A stretch of DNA of 64,000 nucleotides from Candidatus Daviesbacteria bacterium (GTDB lineage Bacteria > Patescibacteria > Microgenomatia > Daviesbacterales > UBA10151), in the NCBI GenBank assembly GCA_028687915.1, contig JAQTZF010000001.1, positions 434,001 to 498,000 on the forward strand, read 5' to 3'. Each line of letters starts with the position of its first letter. Position 1 is the first letter of the stretch. The translations under genes and the position numbers were made by a program. The notes beneath the pieces were generated by a model. The model had not been told where the DNA came from and did no database searches. It saw only the letters and a list, made by a program, of their open reading frames with translations. Positions 7,581 to 16,196 of the stretch are shown piece after piece.

Positions 7581-8746
7581 TTATATAACTGTAAATTAGA
7601 AACTGGAGCTGTATTAGAAATTAAGAAGTTTTGAGCATAAAGGTAAATCCCCAGGGAAACTATCACCAAAACAATTTTAAATTCCTTTGATGTTAAGAGA
7701 CGCTCAAATGCAATCAGAACAAAAGGAAAGATTGGTAAAACATATCTGCTAATATCTCTATGTGCTACAAATATACTTGCTCCAAGATAGGTAAAGACAA
7801 AGAAAGCTAATGGATAAAGTTTTTGTTTTATTAAAAACATTGCCCCCAGGAAGCCTAGTATAAAGGTATAAACAATATCTTCCAGCCAGATATCTCCTAC
7901 CCAAAATTGATTTTTATTAAATACCTGAAAAGGGGTAAGTGTAAGATGAATATTATCACCAGAATGAAAGTAAGCAAAAAAATCTTTATAAGCCAGGGAA
8001 TACCAGTAAAAAACTCCCAGCATAGTTAAAGGAATTAAAAATAAAGGGGAATAACTAAAAAGATGAGTTATTTTTTGTGAGATAGTTTGTGTTTTGTTTT
8101 TAAAAAAGGTATTCCATAATACAAATAAACCAATAGCTATAAATATTAAGATTCCTGGTGGTCTGGTAAATTGGGCCAGCATTCCAAAAAGTGCAGTTGC
8201 CCAAATATATTTTTGTTGTTTTAAAGCTTCAAACTTCATAAAGAAGTAAAAAGTAAGGATGGTAAAGCAGATAAAAATTGGTTCTGCAGAGCCTACACTA
8301 TGAACTATTAACCATCTGGCAGGTAAGACTAAAAACAATGATGATAAAAGTAATGGGTGAGTACTTAATTTAAAATCTTTAACTAAATAATAAAAAGCTA
8401 AAACTGATGTGATTGTAAAAAATACTGAAATTAGTAACATTGCTTTTAAGAATCCAAAAAACGGAGAGATTAAAAGTATTAGCATGGCATAACCTGGAAA
8501 GTGGGCTGCATAATAATTAGCAGATAGTGATTGGGGTAAGGAAGCAATAATATGTGGCTGATATAAGGATTTGGCAATAATTACATATTCCAGGCCATCA
8601 AAATTACGATAAATTGATCCTATTCCAGCAGAAAAATTTAAGCCTAATAAATTTTCCAGGTTCAGGTAAAAAGGTAACCAGATTATGAGGGTGAGAAACA
8701 GTGTAAGTCCTGTTAAAATAAAGAAATCTTTTATAATGTTTTTCAC
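7577..8746 (-). CDS. PIG-V-like GT-C membrane glycosyltransferase
   Basis: This 389-residue polytopic protein has about nine to ten membrane segments. The motif NFDGLEYV at 48-55 in the first outer loop, with the acidic residue expected of GT-C enzymes, and the downstream HFPGYAML resemble PIG-V-like mannosyltransferases, which use a lipid-linked sugar on the outer face. A second protein of this type starts at 50850 (NFDGVHYL, FFPMYP). The start is GTG at 8746-8744. A TATGCT box on the minus strand (8763-8758) ends 11 nt upstream. It is a lone minus-strand gene, convergent with the previous gene and divergent from the next. Confidence 0.7.
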   Translation of the reverse strand: MKNIIKDFFILTGLTLFLTLIIWLPFYLNLENLLGLNFSAGIGSIYRNFDGLEYVIIAKSLYQPHIIASLPQSLSANYYAAHFPGYAMLILLISPFFGFLKAMLLISVFFTITSVLAFYYLVKDFKLSTHPLLLSSLFLVLPARWLIVHSVGSAEPIFICFTILTFYFFMKFEALKQQKYIWATALFGMLAQFTRPPGILIFIAIGLFVLWNTFFKNKTQTISQKITHLFSYSPLFLIPLTMLGVFYWYSLAYKDFFAYFHSGDNIHLTLTPFQVFNKNQFWVGDIWLEDIVYTFILGFLGAMFLIKQKLYPLAFFVFTYLGASIFVAHRDISRYVLPIFPFVLIAFERLLTSKEFKIVLVIVSLGIYLYAQNFLISNTAPVSNLQLYN

Positions 8747-8757
8747 AATTTTATGTT

Positions 8758-8763
8758 AGCATA
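8758..8763 (-). promoter_or_regulatory. Candidate -10 box for the minus-strand PIG-V-like gene
   Basis: TATGCT on the minus strand ends 11 nt before the GTG start at 8746, the same spacing as at tsaB. The gap of about 66 bp to the next plus-strand gene must carry both divergent promoters. Confidence 0.35.
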
Positions 8764-8801
8764 ACCATATATTCTTGTGCTACACTGGCTAAGACTATAT
8801 T

Positions 8802-8807
8802 TATAAA
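8802..8807 (+). promoter_or_regulatory. -10 box for the long glycosyltransferase unit
   Basis: TATAAA ends 5 nt before the ATG at 8813. From here fourteen plus-strand genes follow with gaps of at most about 24 nt up to 31182. Confidence 0.45.
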
Positions 8808-8812
8808 CTTTT

Positions 8813-9511
8813 ATGAAAATTGACGAATTATCAGTATTTTTTCCGGTTTACAATGAGGAGAAAAATATTCCTGTTACAGTTGAAAAAGCAATTGCTGTAT
8901 TAAAAACGTTGGGTTTAAAAAAATATGAAATTATTTTAGTTGATGATGGTTCAAAAGATAAAAGTCCGGAAATTATAGATAATTTAGCTAAGAAATATAA
9001 TTTTATTAAAGCTATTCATCAAGCTAACGGTGGTTATGGGTGTGCATTAAGAACAGGTTTAGCAAATGCCTCATATGATTGGATAGTTTACACAGACGCA
9101 GACGGACAGTTTGATTTTTCAGAAGTTACTAAATTTTTGGAGAAAGCAGAAGAAGCAGATGTTATTTATGCTTATAAGATTAAAAGAAGTGATCCTCCTT
9201 TTCGAATGTTTGCAGCAGCAGGTTGGGCTTTTTCATTATTTTTGGTATTAGGTTTAAGGGTAAAAGATGTAGATACAGGTTTTAAGATGGTAAACAAGAA
9301 AGTGTTGCAGAAAATTGCACCTTTGGAATCAACCAGAGGGGGGATGATTAATGCAGAGCTGGTGATGAAAGCCAGGAAAGCTGGCTTCAGGTTTGCCCAG
9401 GTTAGTGTTAATCATTACCATCGTTTATATGGAAAGCCATCAGGGGTAAAATTAGAAGTAATTATTCAATCATACCTAGACCTTCTTAAACTTTGGTGGA
9501 AGTTGCATTAG
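8813..9511 (+). CDS. DPM1-like polyprenyl-phosphate sugar synthase (GT2)
   Basis: This 232-residue GT2 enzyme has FFPVYNEEKN at 9-18, VDDGSKDKS at 43-51 and TDADGQ at 94-99. The acceptor-side DVDTGFKMV motif is typical of the dolichyl/undecaprenyl-phosphate hexose synthase group. Unlike the gene at 6399 it has no C-terminal membrane domain; a flippase function must come from elsewhere. It opens the long transcription unit and is followed one base later by a GT-C gene, suggesting it makes the lipid-linked donor used by that enzyme. The sugar cannot be told from sequence. Confidence 0.85.
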   Translation: MKIDELSVFFPVYNEEKNIPVTVEKAIAVLKTLGLKKYEIILVDDGSKDKSPEIIDNLAKKYNFIKAIHQANGGYGCALRTGLANASYDWIVYTDADGQFDFSEVTKFLEKAEEADVIYAYKIKRSDPPFRMFAAAGWAFSLFLVLGLRVKDVDTGFKMVNKKVLQKIAPLESTRGGMINAELVMKARKAGFRFAQVSVNHYHRLYGKPSGVKLEVIIQSYLDLLKLWWKLH

Positions 9512-9512
9512 A

Positions 9513-11039
9513 ATGAAGTCTCTGATTACGTGGATAAAACAAAACAAGCTTGAATGCTTAATTTTGACGACTATTTTAGGAGTGGCTGCTTTTTTAAGGT
9601 TTTACCGTCTCCCTGATTACATGACTTTTTTGGGTGATGAAGGCAGGGATGCTTTAATTGTTAAAGATATTCTGGTAAATCATATTATTCCTTCAATTGG
9701 TCCCCCATCATCTGTTGGAAATATTTATTTGGGTCCTTTGTATTACTACATGATGGCTGTTCCAATGGGGATTTTTTGGCTCAATCCTGTGGCTGCAACA
9801 GCAATGGTAGCTTTAATTGGGGTAATGGCTGTTGCTCTAATCTATTATTTAGCAAGAGTGTGGTTTGGTGTTTGTGCAGCAATACTTGCTGCAAGTCTTT
9901 ATGCTTTATCCTTTGTCACAATCACCTATTCCAGGTCATCCTGGAATCCTAATCCTGTCCCCTTTTTTACACTTCTTGCTATCTTGGGATTTTATAAAGC
10001 AAGGCAAAGTAAAAACTTTTTATGGTTAATACTAACAGGAATTAGCTTGGCTGCGGCTGTTCAAATGCACTATTTATCCCTTATTTTACTTCCTATTTTT
10101 GGTTTGCTCTGGGTTTTTGAACTAAAAGATCAGGTAATACGTCAAAAATATTCTCATTTTATATTTGGAACAATTTCTGCAATAACAGTATTTATTCTAA
10201 TGCTAATGCCGCTTATACTATTTGATTTTCGTCATAATTTTTTAAATTATCGGGGGATAGTTTCATTATTTACACAAAGTGATAGTAGTGTTGGTTTTAA
10301 TATATTCACAAGTTTAGGAAAAATCTTGCCGATATTTAATGATAAGCTAATTGGAAGATATTTAGGTGCAGAAAATATTATAGTTACCCTCTTTATATCA
10401 ATTTTAGTTATTGTGCCTTTGATTTATGGTTTATATAAATCTTTTAGACAAAGTAAGGGAGATAACAGTTGGTCAGTATTTGCTTTGGGGATTTGGCTGA
10501 TTGTTGGTTTATTTGGAATTTCTTTATTTAAATTAGAAATATATGATCATTATTTGGGGTTTATTAGCCCGGTACCATTTTTATTATTAGGTGGTTTTGT
10601 GGGTATTTTTAAAAATAAAATAGGTTTAATTATTACAATAATAATTATATTTATAGTAGGTTTTTTAAATCTACAAAAAACTACTATATTACAACCTGCG
10701 AACTATCAACTCGAACGTACTCAGCAAATATCTAAATATATTATTCAGGAAGTGGGTAATAAACAATTTAACTTTGCTTTACTTTCCGAGAATAACTATG
10801 ATTCAGCTTATCAATATTTCCTGGATCTTTATGGAAATAAACCCCGGGTTGTTCCTGTTGATATAACAGACCAATTATATGTGGTTTGTGAGGATAAGGT
10901 TTGTAAGCCTGTGGGGAATGCAAAATATGAAATAGCGGGTTTTGGTTGGACTTTGATTGAAAAAGAAGAAATAGTTTCAGGTGTTAAAGTTTTTAAGTTA
11001 GTTCATAATCCAGCCCAAAAAAATGAAAAAAGTCTTTAA
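9513..11039 (+). CDS. GT-C glycosyltransferase, PMT/ArnT-like (GPxYYY subgroup)
   Basis: This 508-residue protein has about eleven to thirteen membrane segments. The first outer loop carries the acidic pair GDEGRDA (Asp42-Glu43), where GT-C enzymes place their catalytic Asp. The second loop contains GNIYLGPLYYYMM, which is shared with the proteins starting at 11023 and 32578. The C-terminal 100 or so residues are soluble and probably outside the cell. Such enzymes use polyprenyl-phosphate sugars. It overlaps the next gene by 17 nt. Confidence 0.8.
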   Translation: MKSLITWIKQNKLECLILTTILGVAAFLRFYRLPDYMTFLGDEGRDALIVKDILVNHIIPSIGPPSSVGNIYLGPLYYYMMAVPMGIFWLNPVAATAMVALIGVMAVALIYYLARVWFGVCAAILAASLYALSFVTITYSRSSWNPNPVPFFTLLAILGFYKARQSKNFLWLILTGISLAAAVQMHYLSLILLPIFGLLWVFELKDQVIRQKYSHFIFGTISAITVFILMLMPLILFDFRHNFLNYRGIVSLFTQSDSSVGFNIFTSLGKILPIFNDKLIGRYLGAENIIVTLFISILVIVPLIYGLYKSFRQSKGDNSWSVFALGIWLIVGLFGISLFKLEIYDHYLGFISPVPFLLLGGFVGIFKNKIGLIITIIIIFIVGFLNLQKTTILQPANYQLERTQQISKYIIQEVGNKQFNFALLSENNYDSAYQYFLDLYGNKPRVVPVDITDQLYVVCEDKVCKPVGNAKYEIAGFGWTLIEKEEIVSGVKVFKLVHNPAQKNEKSL

Positions 11040-12549
11040 TAAAGTCCGGTCCTTTTTAATACAAGATATTCAGAAATATAAATTTCATTATTTTTTGGTA
11101 GCTGGTTTATTGGTTTGTGCGTTTGTTTTACGAGTTTGGAGGATTGATCAATTGCTTGGTTTTTACTTTGATCAAGGGAGAGATGCACTTGTAGTTAATG
11201 AAATCATCCAGGGGAACTTAACTTTGATTGGTCCCACAACAGCTATAGAAGGGATTTTTTTAGGACCCTTTTATTATTACATACTTGCTGTTGGTTATCT
11301 TATTGGGCAGGGTAGTCCGGTGATTGCCTCGTATTGGCAGACCATAATAATTTTACTGGGGTATTTTGTGACTTTTTTGATAGCTCGAATTTATTTTTCG
11401 CTTAGAGTTGGTTTAATTACGCTTTTTTTAATGACTTTTTCATTTTCACAAATAAAGTTAGATCGTTGGTTATCAAATCCCACACCAACTATGTTATTTT
11501 CTCCCCTGGTGGTACTTTCTTTATTGTTAAGTTTTAAAACACCTCGTATATTCTTGCCTTTGACAGCATTTTTCTCAGGAATATTATTACAGCTTGAAGC
11601 CTCAAGCAGTTTTGCTTTAATGCTAATAACACTAATATTCATCTTTGTTTTTAGAAAAAAATTTACTCTTACTTCGATGTTGCTTTCGGCTTTAGCATTT
11701 TTTATAACACTATTACCACAGATTCTTTTTGAAATAAAACATAATTTCTTAATTACAAAGTCATTTTTAAGCTTTTTAAGCGGAAAAGTACAAACTGAAG
11801 GCCAGTCTACTTTTAGGATTCCTATTGACCTAACCTTTCAAAATAGAGTTGATCTTTATTCAATAACTTTTTTAGAGAAGTTAAAGTTAAATTATGATCT
11901 TACCTTTAGTTTCGTTTTTGTCATTTTTTTAATAGTTTCATTATTTTTTGTAATAAAGAATTGGTCAAATCCGGCAATTAAATTAATTGCATTCTGGTTT
12001 TATGGGCTACTATTATTTTTCTTATTTTATAGCGGTAACTATGGCATAATTAATAATTATTATTTCTTCCCGATATTTCCCTTATTTTTTATCTTGATTG
12101 CTCTTATTCTAAATTGGATGTTTAAAAATAGATTTTTGAAACCAATTGTAATTATCTTACTGGCCCTCTTTTTATATGATCAATTACCAATGTCTTTAAG
12201 CTATATATCCAGTGGGGTAGATGGGCATACAACAATTGCTTTGGGTAATCAGGCTAAGGCGGTTGAATATATTATTAATGATTCTGGTGAGCAGGCATAT
12301 AACTGGGATGCTTATGTTCCTCCTGTTATACCCTATACATATACTTATTTATTCAAATATTATGGAAATAGGTATAACCGGATGCCATCAGAACAGATAA
12401 CCGACAATTTGTATACTATTCATGAGGTAGATATATCTATACCGGAAAGAGAAAGTGCTTGGTTAAAAAGACAAGATGAAATTGGTACAATAATAGATAC
12501 AAAAAATTTTGGTGGAATTACAGTAGAAAAACGGCAAAGAATAAAATGA
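11023..12549 (+). CDS. GT-C glycosyltransferase, PMT-like, DQ variant
   Basis: This 508-residue polytopic protein is similar in layout and length to the preceding one. The first-loop motif reads FDQGRDAL, so Asp50 is kept but the usual following Glu is Gln51. The GPFYYYI motif and a soluble C-terminal tail with PPVIPYTYTYLFKYYGNRY are present. The change from DE to DQ recurs in the minus-strand gene at 32578, so it marks a subgroup rather than a random loss. A nucleotide overlap with both neighbours places it firmly in the unit. Confidence 0.78.
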   Translation: MKKVFNKVRSFLIQDIQKYKFHYFLVAGLLVCAFVLRVWRIDQLLGFYFDQGRDALVVNEIIQGNLTLIGPTTAIEGIFLGPFYYYILAVGYLIGQGSPVIASYWQTIIILLGYFVTFLIARIYFSLRVGLITLFLMTFSFSQIKLDRWLSNPTPTMLFSPLVVLSLLLSFKTPRIFLPLTAFFSGILLQLEASSSFALMLITLIFIFVFRKKFTLTSMLLSALAFFITLLPQILFEIKHNFLITKSFLSFLSGKVQTEGQSTFRIPIDLTFQNRVDLYSITFLEKLKLNYDLTFSFVFVIFLIVSLFFVIKNWSNPAIKLIAFWFYGLLLFFLFYSGNYGIINNYYFFPIFPLFFILIALILNWMFKNRFLKPIVIILLALFLYDQLPMSLSYISSGVDGHTTIALGNQAKAVEYIINDSGEQAYNWDAYVPPVIPYTYTYLFKYYGNRYNRMPSEQITDNLYTIHEVDISIPERESAWLKRQDEIGTIIDTKNFGGITVEKRQRIK

Positions 12550-13289
12550 AAAATATGAAACTATCAATAGTAATACCGGCTTACAATGAAGCTAAAAACT
12601 TAAAAAGAGGTGTTTTGGATGACGTTTATGATTACCTTAAAAATCAAAACTATAATTATGAGGTTTTGATTGTTGATGATGGTTCCAGTGATTCGACAGT
12701 TAAATTGGTTGAAGCCGAGATTAAAAATAAAAAAGGCATTCGGTTAATTAAAAACCAACATGGAGGTAAAGCTATTACAGTAATTACTGGTTTATTAGAA
12801 AGTATAGGGGATATTGTTTTGTTTACAGATATGGATCAAGCTACTCCTTTAAATCAGATTGAGAAAATATTTCCAAAGTTTGATAATGGTTTTGATATTG
12901 TAATTGGTTCAAGGAAAGGAAGAGAAGGCGCACCTCCTATTCGAAAATTAATGGGATGGAGTTTTTCTGTGCTTCGTGGATTAATGCTTGGTTTACCATT
13001 TACTGACACGCAGTGTGGATTTAAAGCTTTTAATAAAAAATCTATAAAAGTAATTTTTCCGGATCTTTTAAAAAGTTGGAAAAACATAAAAGCAAGTGGT
13101 TCTGCAGTAAATGCTGGCTTTGATGTTGAGACATTATTTATTGCCAGAAAAAAAGGTTTTAAAATCGCCGAAGTTTTAGTTGACTGGAGACATGTTGGTT
13201 CGGAAAGAGTTCAGGCAGTTAAAGACTCGCTTGAAGCATTGAAGGATATGGTGCGTATTAAAGTTAATGATATCCAAGGAAAATATTAA
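12546..13289 (+). CDS. Alg5-like polyprenyl-phosphate glucosyltransferase (GT2)
   Basis: This 247-residue GT2 protein resembles eukaryotic dolichyl-phosphate beta-glucosyltransferase (Alg5). It has VIPAYNEAKNL at 9-19, VDDGSSDST at 43-51, the Alg5-type metal motif TDMDQATP at 94-101, and GSRKGREGAP and DTQCGFKAF further on. The middle residue of the DxD motif is Met rather than the usual Ala. It has no clear membrane anchor. The start ATG overlaps the previous stop as ATGA. With the enzymes at 6399, 8813 and 51998 it makes at least four potential polyprenyl-phosphate sugar synthases in this locus. Confidence 0.82.
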   Translation: MKNMKLSIVIPAYNEAKNLKRGVLDDVYDYLKNQNYNYEVLIVDDGSSDSTVKLVEAEIKNKKGIRLIKNQHGGKAITVITGLLESIGDIVLFTDMDQATPLNQIEKIFPKFDNGFDIVIGSRKGREGAPPIRKLMGWSFSVLRGLMLGLPFTDTQCGFKAFNKKSIKVIFPDLLKSWKNIKASGSAVNAGFDVETLFIARKKGFKIAEVLVDWRHVGSERVQAVKDSLEALKDMVRIKVNDIQGKY

Positions 13290-14655
13290 TCGTCTGTTTG
13301 CATATAAAGCAGACATAATAAGTGTTTTGCTACTTACTCTTACCCTGCCCCTTTTTTTCTATAATCTCGGTCAAACTTCTTTAGGAAGTTGGGATGAGGC
13401 TTGGTATGCAGAAATTGCAAAAAATATAATAAGAACCGGTGACTTTTTGAATTTAACTTGGAATGGTTCTCCTTATTATGATCACCCGCCTTTTGGCTTT
13501 TGGTTAATAGCCATCTCAATGAAGATATTTGGATTTAGTGAATTTTGGGTTAGGTTTCCATCTGCATTAGTGGGTTTTATGGGTATTATTGCCACTTACT
13601 TTTTAGGTAAAGAATTATTTAATCGGGTAGTAGGGTTTTCTTCTGCTTTAGCATTAGCCTCTTCGTTTTGGTTTATTTACAGAGCCAGGTCAGGTAATTT
13701 AGACGTATTTTTAACTGTGCTTTTTATCAGTACAATTTTATTTGCATTAAAAGCTGCTAAGTCTAAATATTATTTAGTGCCATTTGTAATAACTATATCT
13801 GCCTTATTTTTAACAAAAACATTGATTCCTTTTACAATAATTCCTTCTATTCTATTGATATTTTGGAAAAGTAAGTATTCTTTGAAGGAATTAATTGCTC
13901 CAGTTGTATCTTTTTTGATTATAGTTGGTGGCTGGGTAATCATACAGATGATCAATAATCCAGCTTTTTTAACCAGGTATTTTTCTATAGGTATGCCTGG
14001 TGTACAAATAAAAACTTCTTATTTAGACAATTTAAAGTTAAGTAAGGAATACTTGCATAATGGTATCGGTAAATGGTTTTGGCCAGGATTCTTTTCTGTT
14101 TTAGGTACAACATTCTTATTCCAGAAAAGGTTTTATATCCTAATTATTTTTATAACAATATTTTATATACCGTTTATTTTTTCATCCAAGGGACACATTT
14201 GGCATTTGGTGCCACTTTATCCCTTTATGATTATGGTTTTCTTTGGTTTTATATTTGTAGTTTTAGAAAGAGTAGTTAGAGTTAAAAATATCATTTATGT
14301 GATAATATTTTCTATTGCTTTATATACGTCCTTGATTCAGATAAGACAACTTTGGTATCAGTTCATAGATATTTCTGCCTATACTTCAGATGAGGAAATT
14401 TTATCAGCTAAAGCAGGGGGCTTTACGGAGGACTTCTTTATTGATGAGAATTTTGGGCCAGCTGCTGTGTTTTATTCAGGTAAAAATGTTACTAAAGTAG
14501 GAAATCCTAATTTGCAGGATTTTTTTAATGAGCAAAAAAGTTTTATACTTATTACTACTAAAAATCGCCTTGATCAAGCTGACATATCTGGTCCTCAATA
14601 CCGTATAATAGCAAAGGATCGGGATAAAATTTTAATTTTAAAACAAGATGAGTAG
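13267..14655 (+). CDS. ArnT/PMT-like GT-C glycosyltransferase
   Basis: This 462-residue polytopic enzyme is the closest in the window to the ArnT/PMT_2 pattern: SWDEAWYAEIAKN with Asp43-Glu44, then YYDHPPFGFWL at 70-80, and the FWVRFPSALVG helix start. ArnT-type enzymes transfer a sugar from undecaprenyl phosphate to an outer-face acceptor such as a glycolipid. It begins inside the previous gene (23-nt overlap), right after the Alg5-like enzyme that could supply its donor. The C-terminal tail of about 100 residues is soluble. Confidence 0.83.
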   Translation: MISKENINRLFAYKADIISVLLLTLTLPLFFYNLGQTSLGSWDEAWYAEIAKNIIRTGDFLNLTWNGSPYYDHPPFGFWLIAISMKIFGFSEFWVRFPSALVGFMGIIATYFLGKELFNRVVGFSSALALASSFWFIYRARSGNLDVFLTVLFISTILFALKAAKSKYYLVPFVITISALFLTKTLIPFTIIPSILLIFWKSKYSLKELIAPVVSFLIIVGGWVIIQMINNPAFLTRYFSIGMPGVQIKTSYLDNLKLSKEYLHNGIGKWFWPGFFSVLGTTFLFQKRFYILIIFITIFYIPFIFSSKGHIWHLVPLYPFMIMVFFGFIFVVLERVVRVKNIIYVIIFSIALYTSLIQIRQLWYQFIDISAYTSDEEILSAKAGGFTEDFFIDENFGPAAVFYSGKNVTKVGNPNLQDFFNEQKSFILITTKNRLDQADISGPQYRIIAKDRDKILILKQDE

Positions 14656-16177
14656 GTTTTTGATACATAACAGAAATATTCTTTTCATATTTGGTTTATT
14701 GGTTATCGTCTATTTTATTTTAAGATTACCCAATTTAACCATACAGCCTATTTTTGCTGATGAGGCAATCTATATTAGGTGGGCGCAGATTATGAAAGCA
14801 GAGCCCACACTTCGCTTTATTTCACTTACAGATGGTAAAACACCACTATTTATGTGGGCTATGATTCCACTATTTAAGTTTATTAATGATCCTTTAATGG
14901 CGGGTAGGCTTTTGTCTGTTTTTTCTGGGTTGGGCACTTTGCTCGGAGTGATCTTTTTATGTTGGAGGTTTTTTGATAAATCAACTGCTTTTTGGGCAGC
15001 ATTATTAATTGTAATTACACCATTTGTTGTTTTTTTTGACCGAATGGCATTGGTAGATTCGATGCTTGCGGCATTTTCTATATGGGCGTTAAATTTTTCT
15101 CTGCTTTTAATTAGAAATCCCCGTTTTGATTTAAGCATGGTACTAGGTTATATATTGGGGGGCGGGATGCTTACAAAAACTCCAGGTTTATTTAACGTAA
15201 TTATGCTGCCTGTAGCTTTTTTGACATTTATCTGGTCAGCTGCTAATTGGCAAAAAACATTTTTAAAAACCTTAATGTTTTTTATTATTTCAGCAGCTAT
15301 TGCGATGGGTGTTTACAACCTGCTTAGATTAGGAGTAGGTTTTTCGAGTTTGTCTTCCAGGAACCAGGATTATATTTTCCCTTTTAGTAGGTTGCTAAGT
15401 ACCCCCCTTGATCCTTTTATACCGCATTTAAAAGATTTAGCAGATTGGTTTCCAAAGTTGTTTACTCCGCCTATATTATTATTTGTTTTTCTAGGCATAG
15501 CCTTTGTACTAATTAAAAGAAACAAGGTGGCTTTGGTGGTTTTATTGTGGCTTTTAGGCCCATTGGTGGCAGAACTATTACTTTTACAAACATTCACAGC
15601 CAGATACATTTTATCATCGGTTGCACCGTTACTTTGCTTAGCTGGCTGGGGAATTAGTCAGCTTACTACGCAAATTAAATTTAAAAAAGAAGTGGTTAAC
15701 GCAGCAATATTTGCAGTTATAGTGCCAATGGCATTAATTTTTAATTATTGGTTAATAACAGATCCAGCTAAAGCTGATTTGCCACGAGAAGAAAGAATAG
15801 GGTATTTTGAGGATTGGACAGCAGGTTATGGTTTTTCAGAAATTGCTAATTTCCTTATGCAGGAGGCTCAAAAAGGCTTAGTTATAGTGGGTACTGAGGG
15901 AAGTTTTGGCACACTCCCTGATGGTCTAGCTATTTATCTGGATAAATATTCTCATACCTCAGGTGTTAATAAAATCGTAATTTTAGGTGGAAGGCCAGAA
16001 ATATCTGATGTACTACGTAATGCAGCAGAAGAAGGACCAGTTTATTTTATTGCAAACAGATCCCGGGTGAGACAAAATCCTACCAATACAGAACTAGTCA
16101 AAGAGTATCCAAAAGCAAGTTATCCAGGTGCTTTTCAGGATGCTATTTTAGTCTTTAAAGTGCTTCCAAGCCAATGA
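14648..16177 (+). CDS. GT-C glycosyltransferase, PMT_2-like
   Basis: This 509-residue polytopic protein has FADEAIYIRWAQ (Asp38-Glu39) in the first outer loop, then DGKTPLFMW in the position of the PPL.yW motif of ArnT. About eleven membrane segments are followed by a soluble C-terminal region of roughly 140 residues containing TEGSFGTLPDGL. It overlaps the previous gene by 8 nt. Donor and acceptor are unknown. Confidence 0.8.
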   Translation: MSRFLIHNRNILFIFGLLVIVYFILRLPNLTIQPIFADEAIYIRWAQIMKAEPTLRFISLTDGKTPLFMWAMIPLFKFINDPLMAGRLLSVFSGLGTLLGVIFLCWRFFDKSTAFWAALLIVITPFVVFFDRMALVDSMLAAFSIWALNFSLLLIRNPRFDLSMVLGYILGGGMLTKTPGLFNVIMLPVAFLTFIWSAANWQKTFLKTLMFFIISAAIAMGVYNLLRLGVGFSSLSSRNQDYIFPFSRLLSTPLDPFIPHLKDLADWFPKLFTPPILLFVFLGIAFVLIKRNKVALVVLLWLLGPLVAELLLLQTFTARYILSSVAPLLCLAGWGISQLTTQIKFKKEVVNAAIFAVIVPMALIFNYWLITDPAKADLPREERIGYFEDWTAGYGFSEIANFLMQEAQKGLVIVGTEGSFGTLPDGLAIYLDKYSHTSGVNKIVILGGRPEISDVLRNAAEEGPVYFIANRSRVRQNPTNTELVKEYPKASYPGAFQDAILVFKVLPSQ

Positions 16178-16196
16178 CTTTCCCTAGTATGATGAT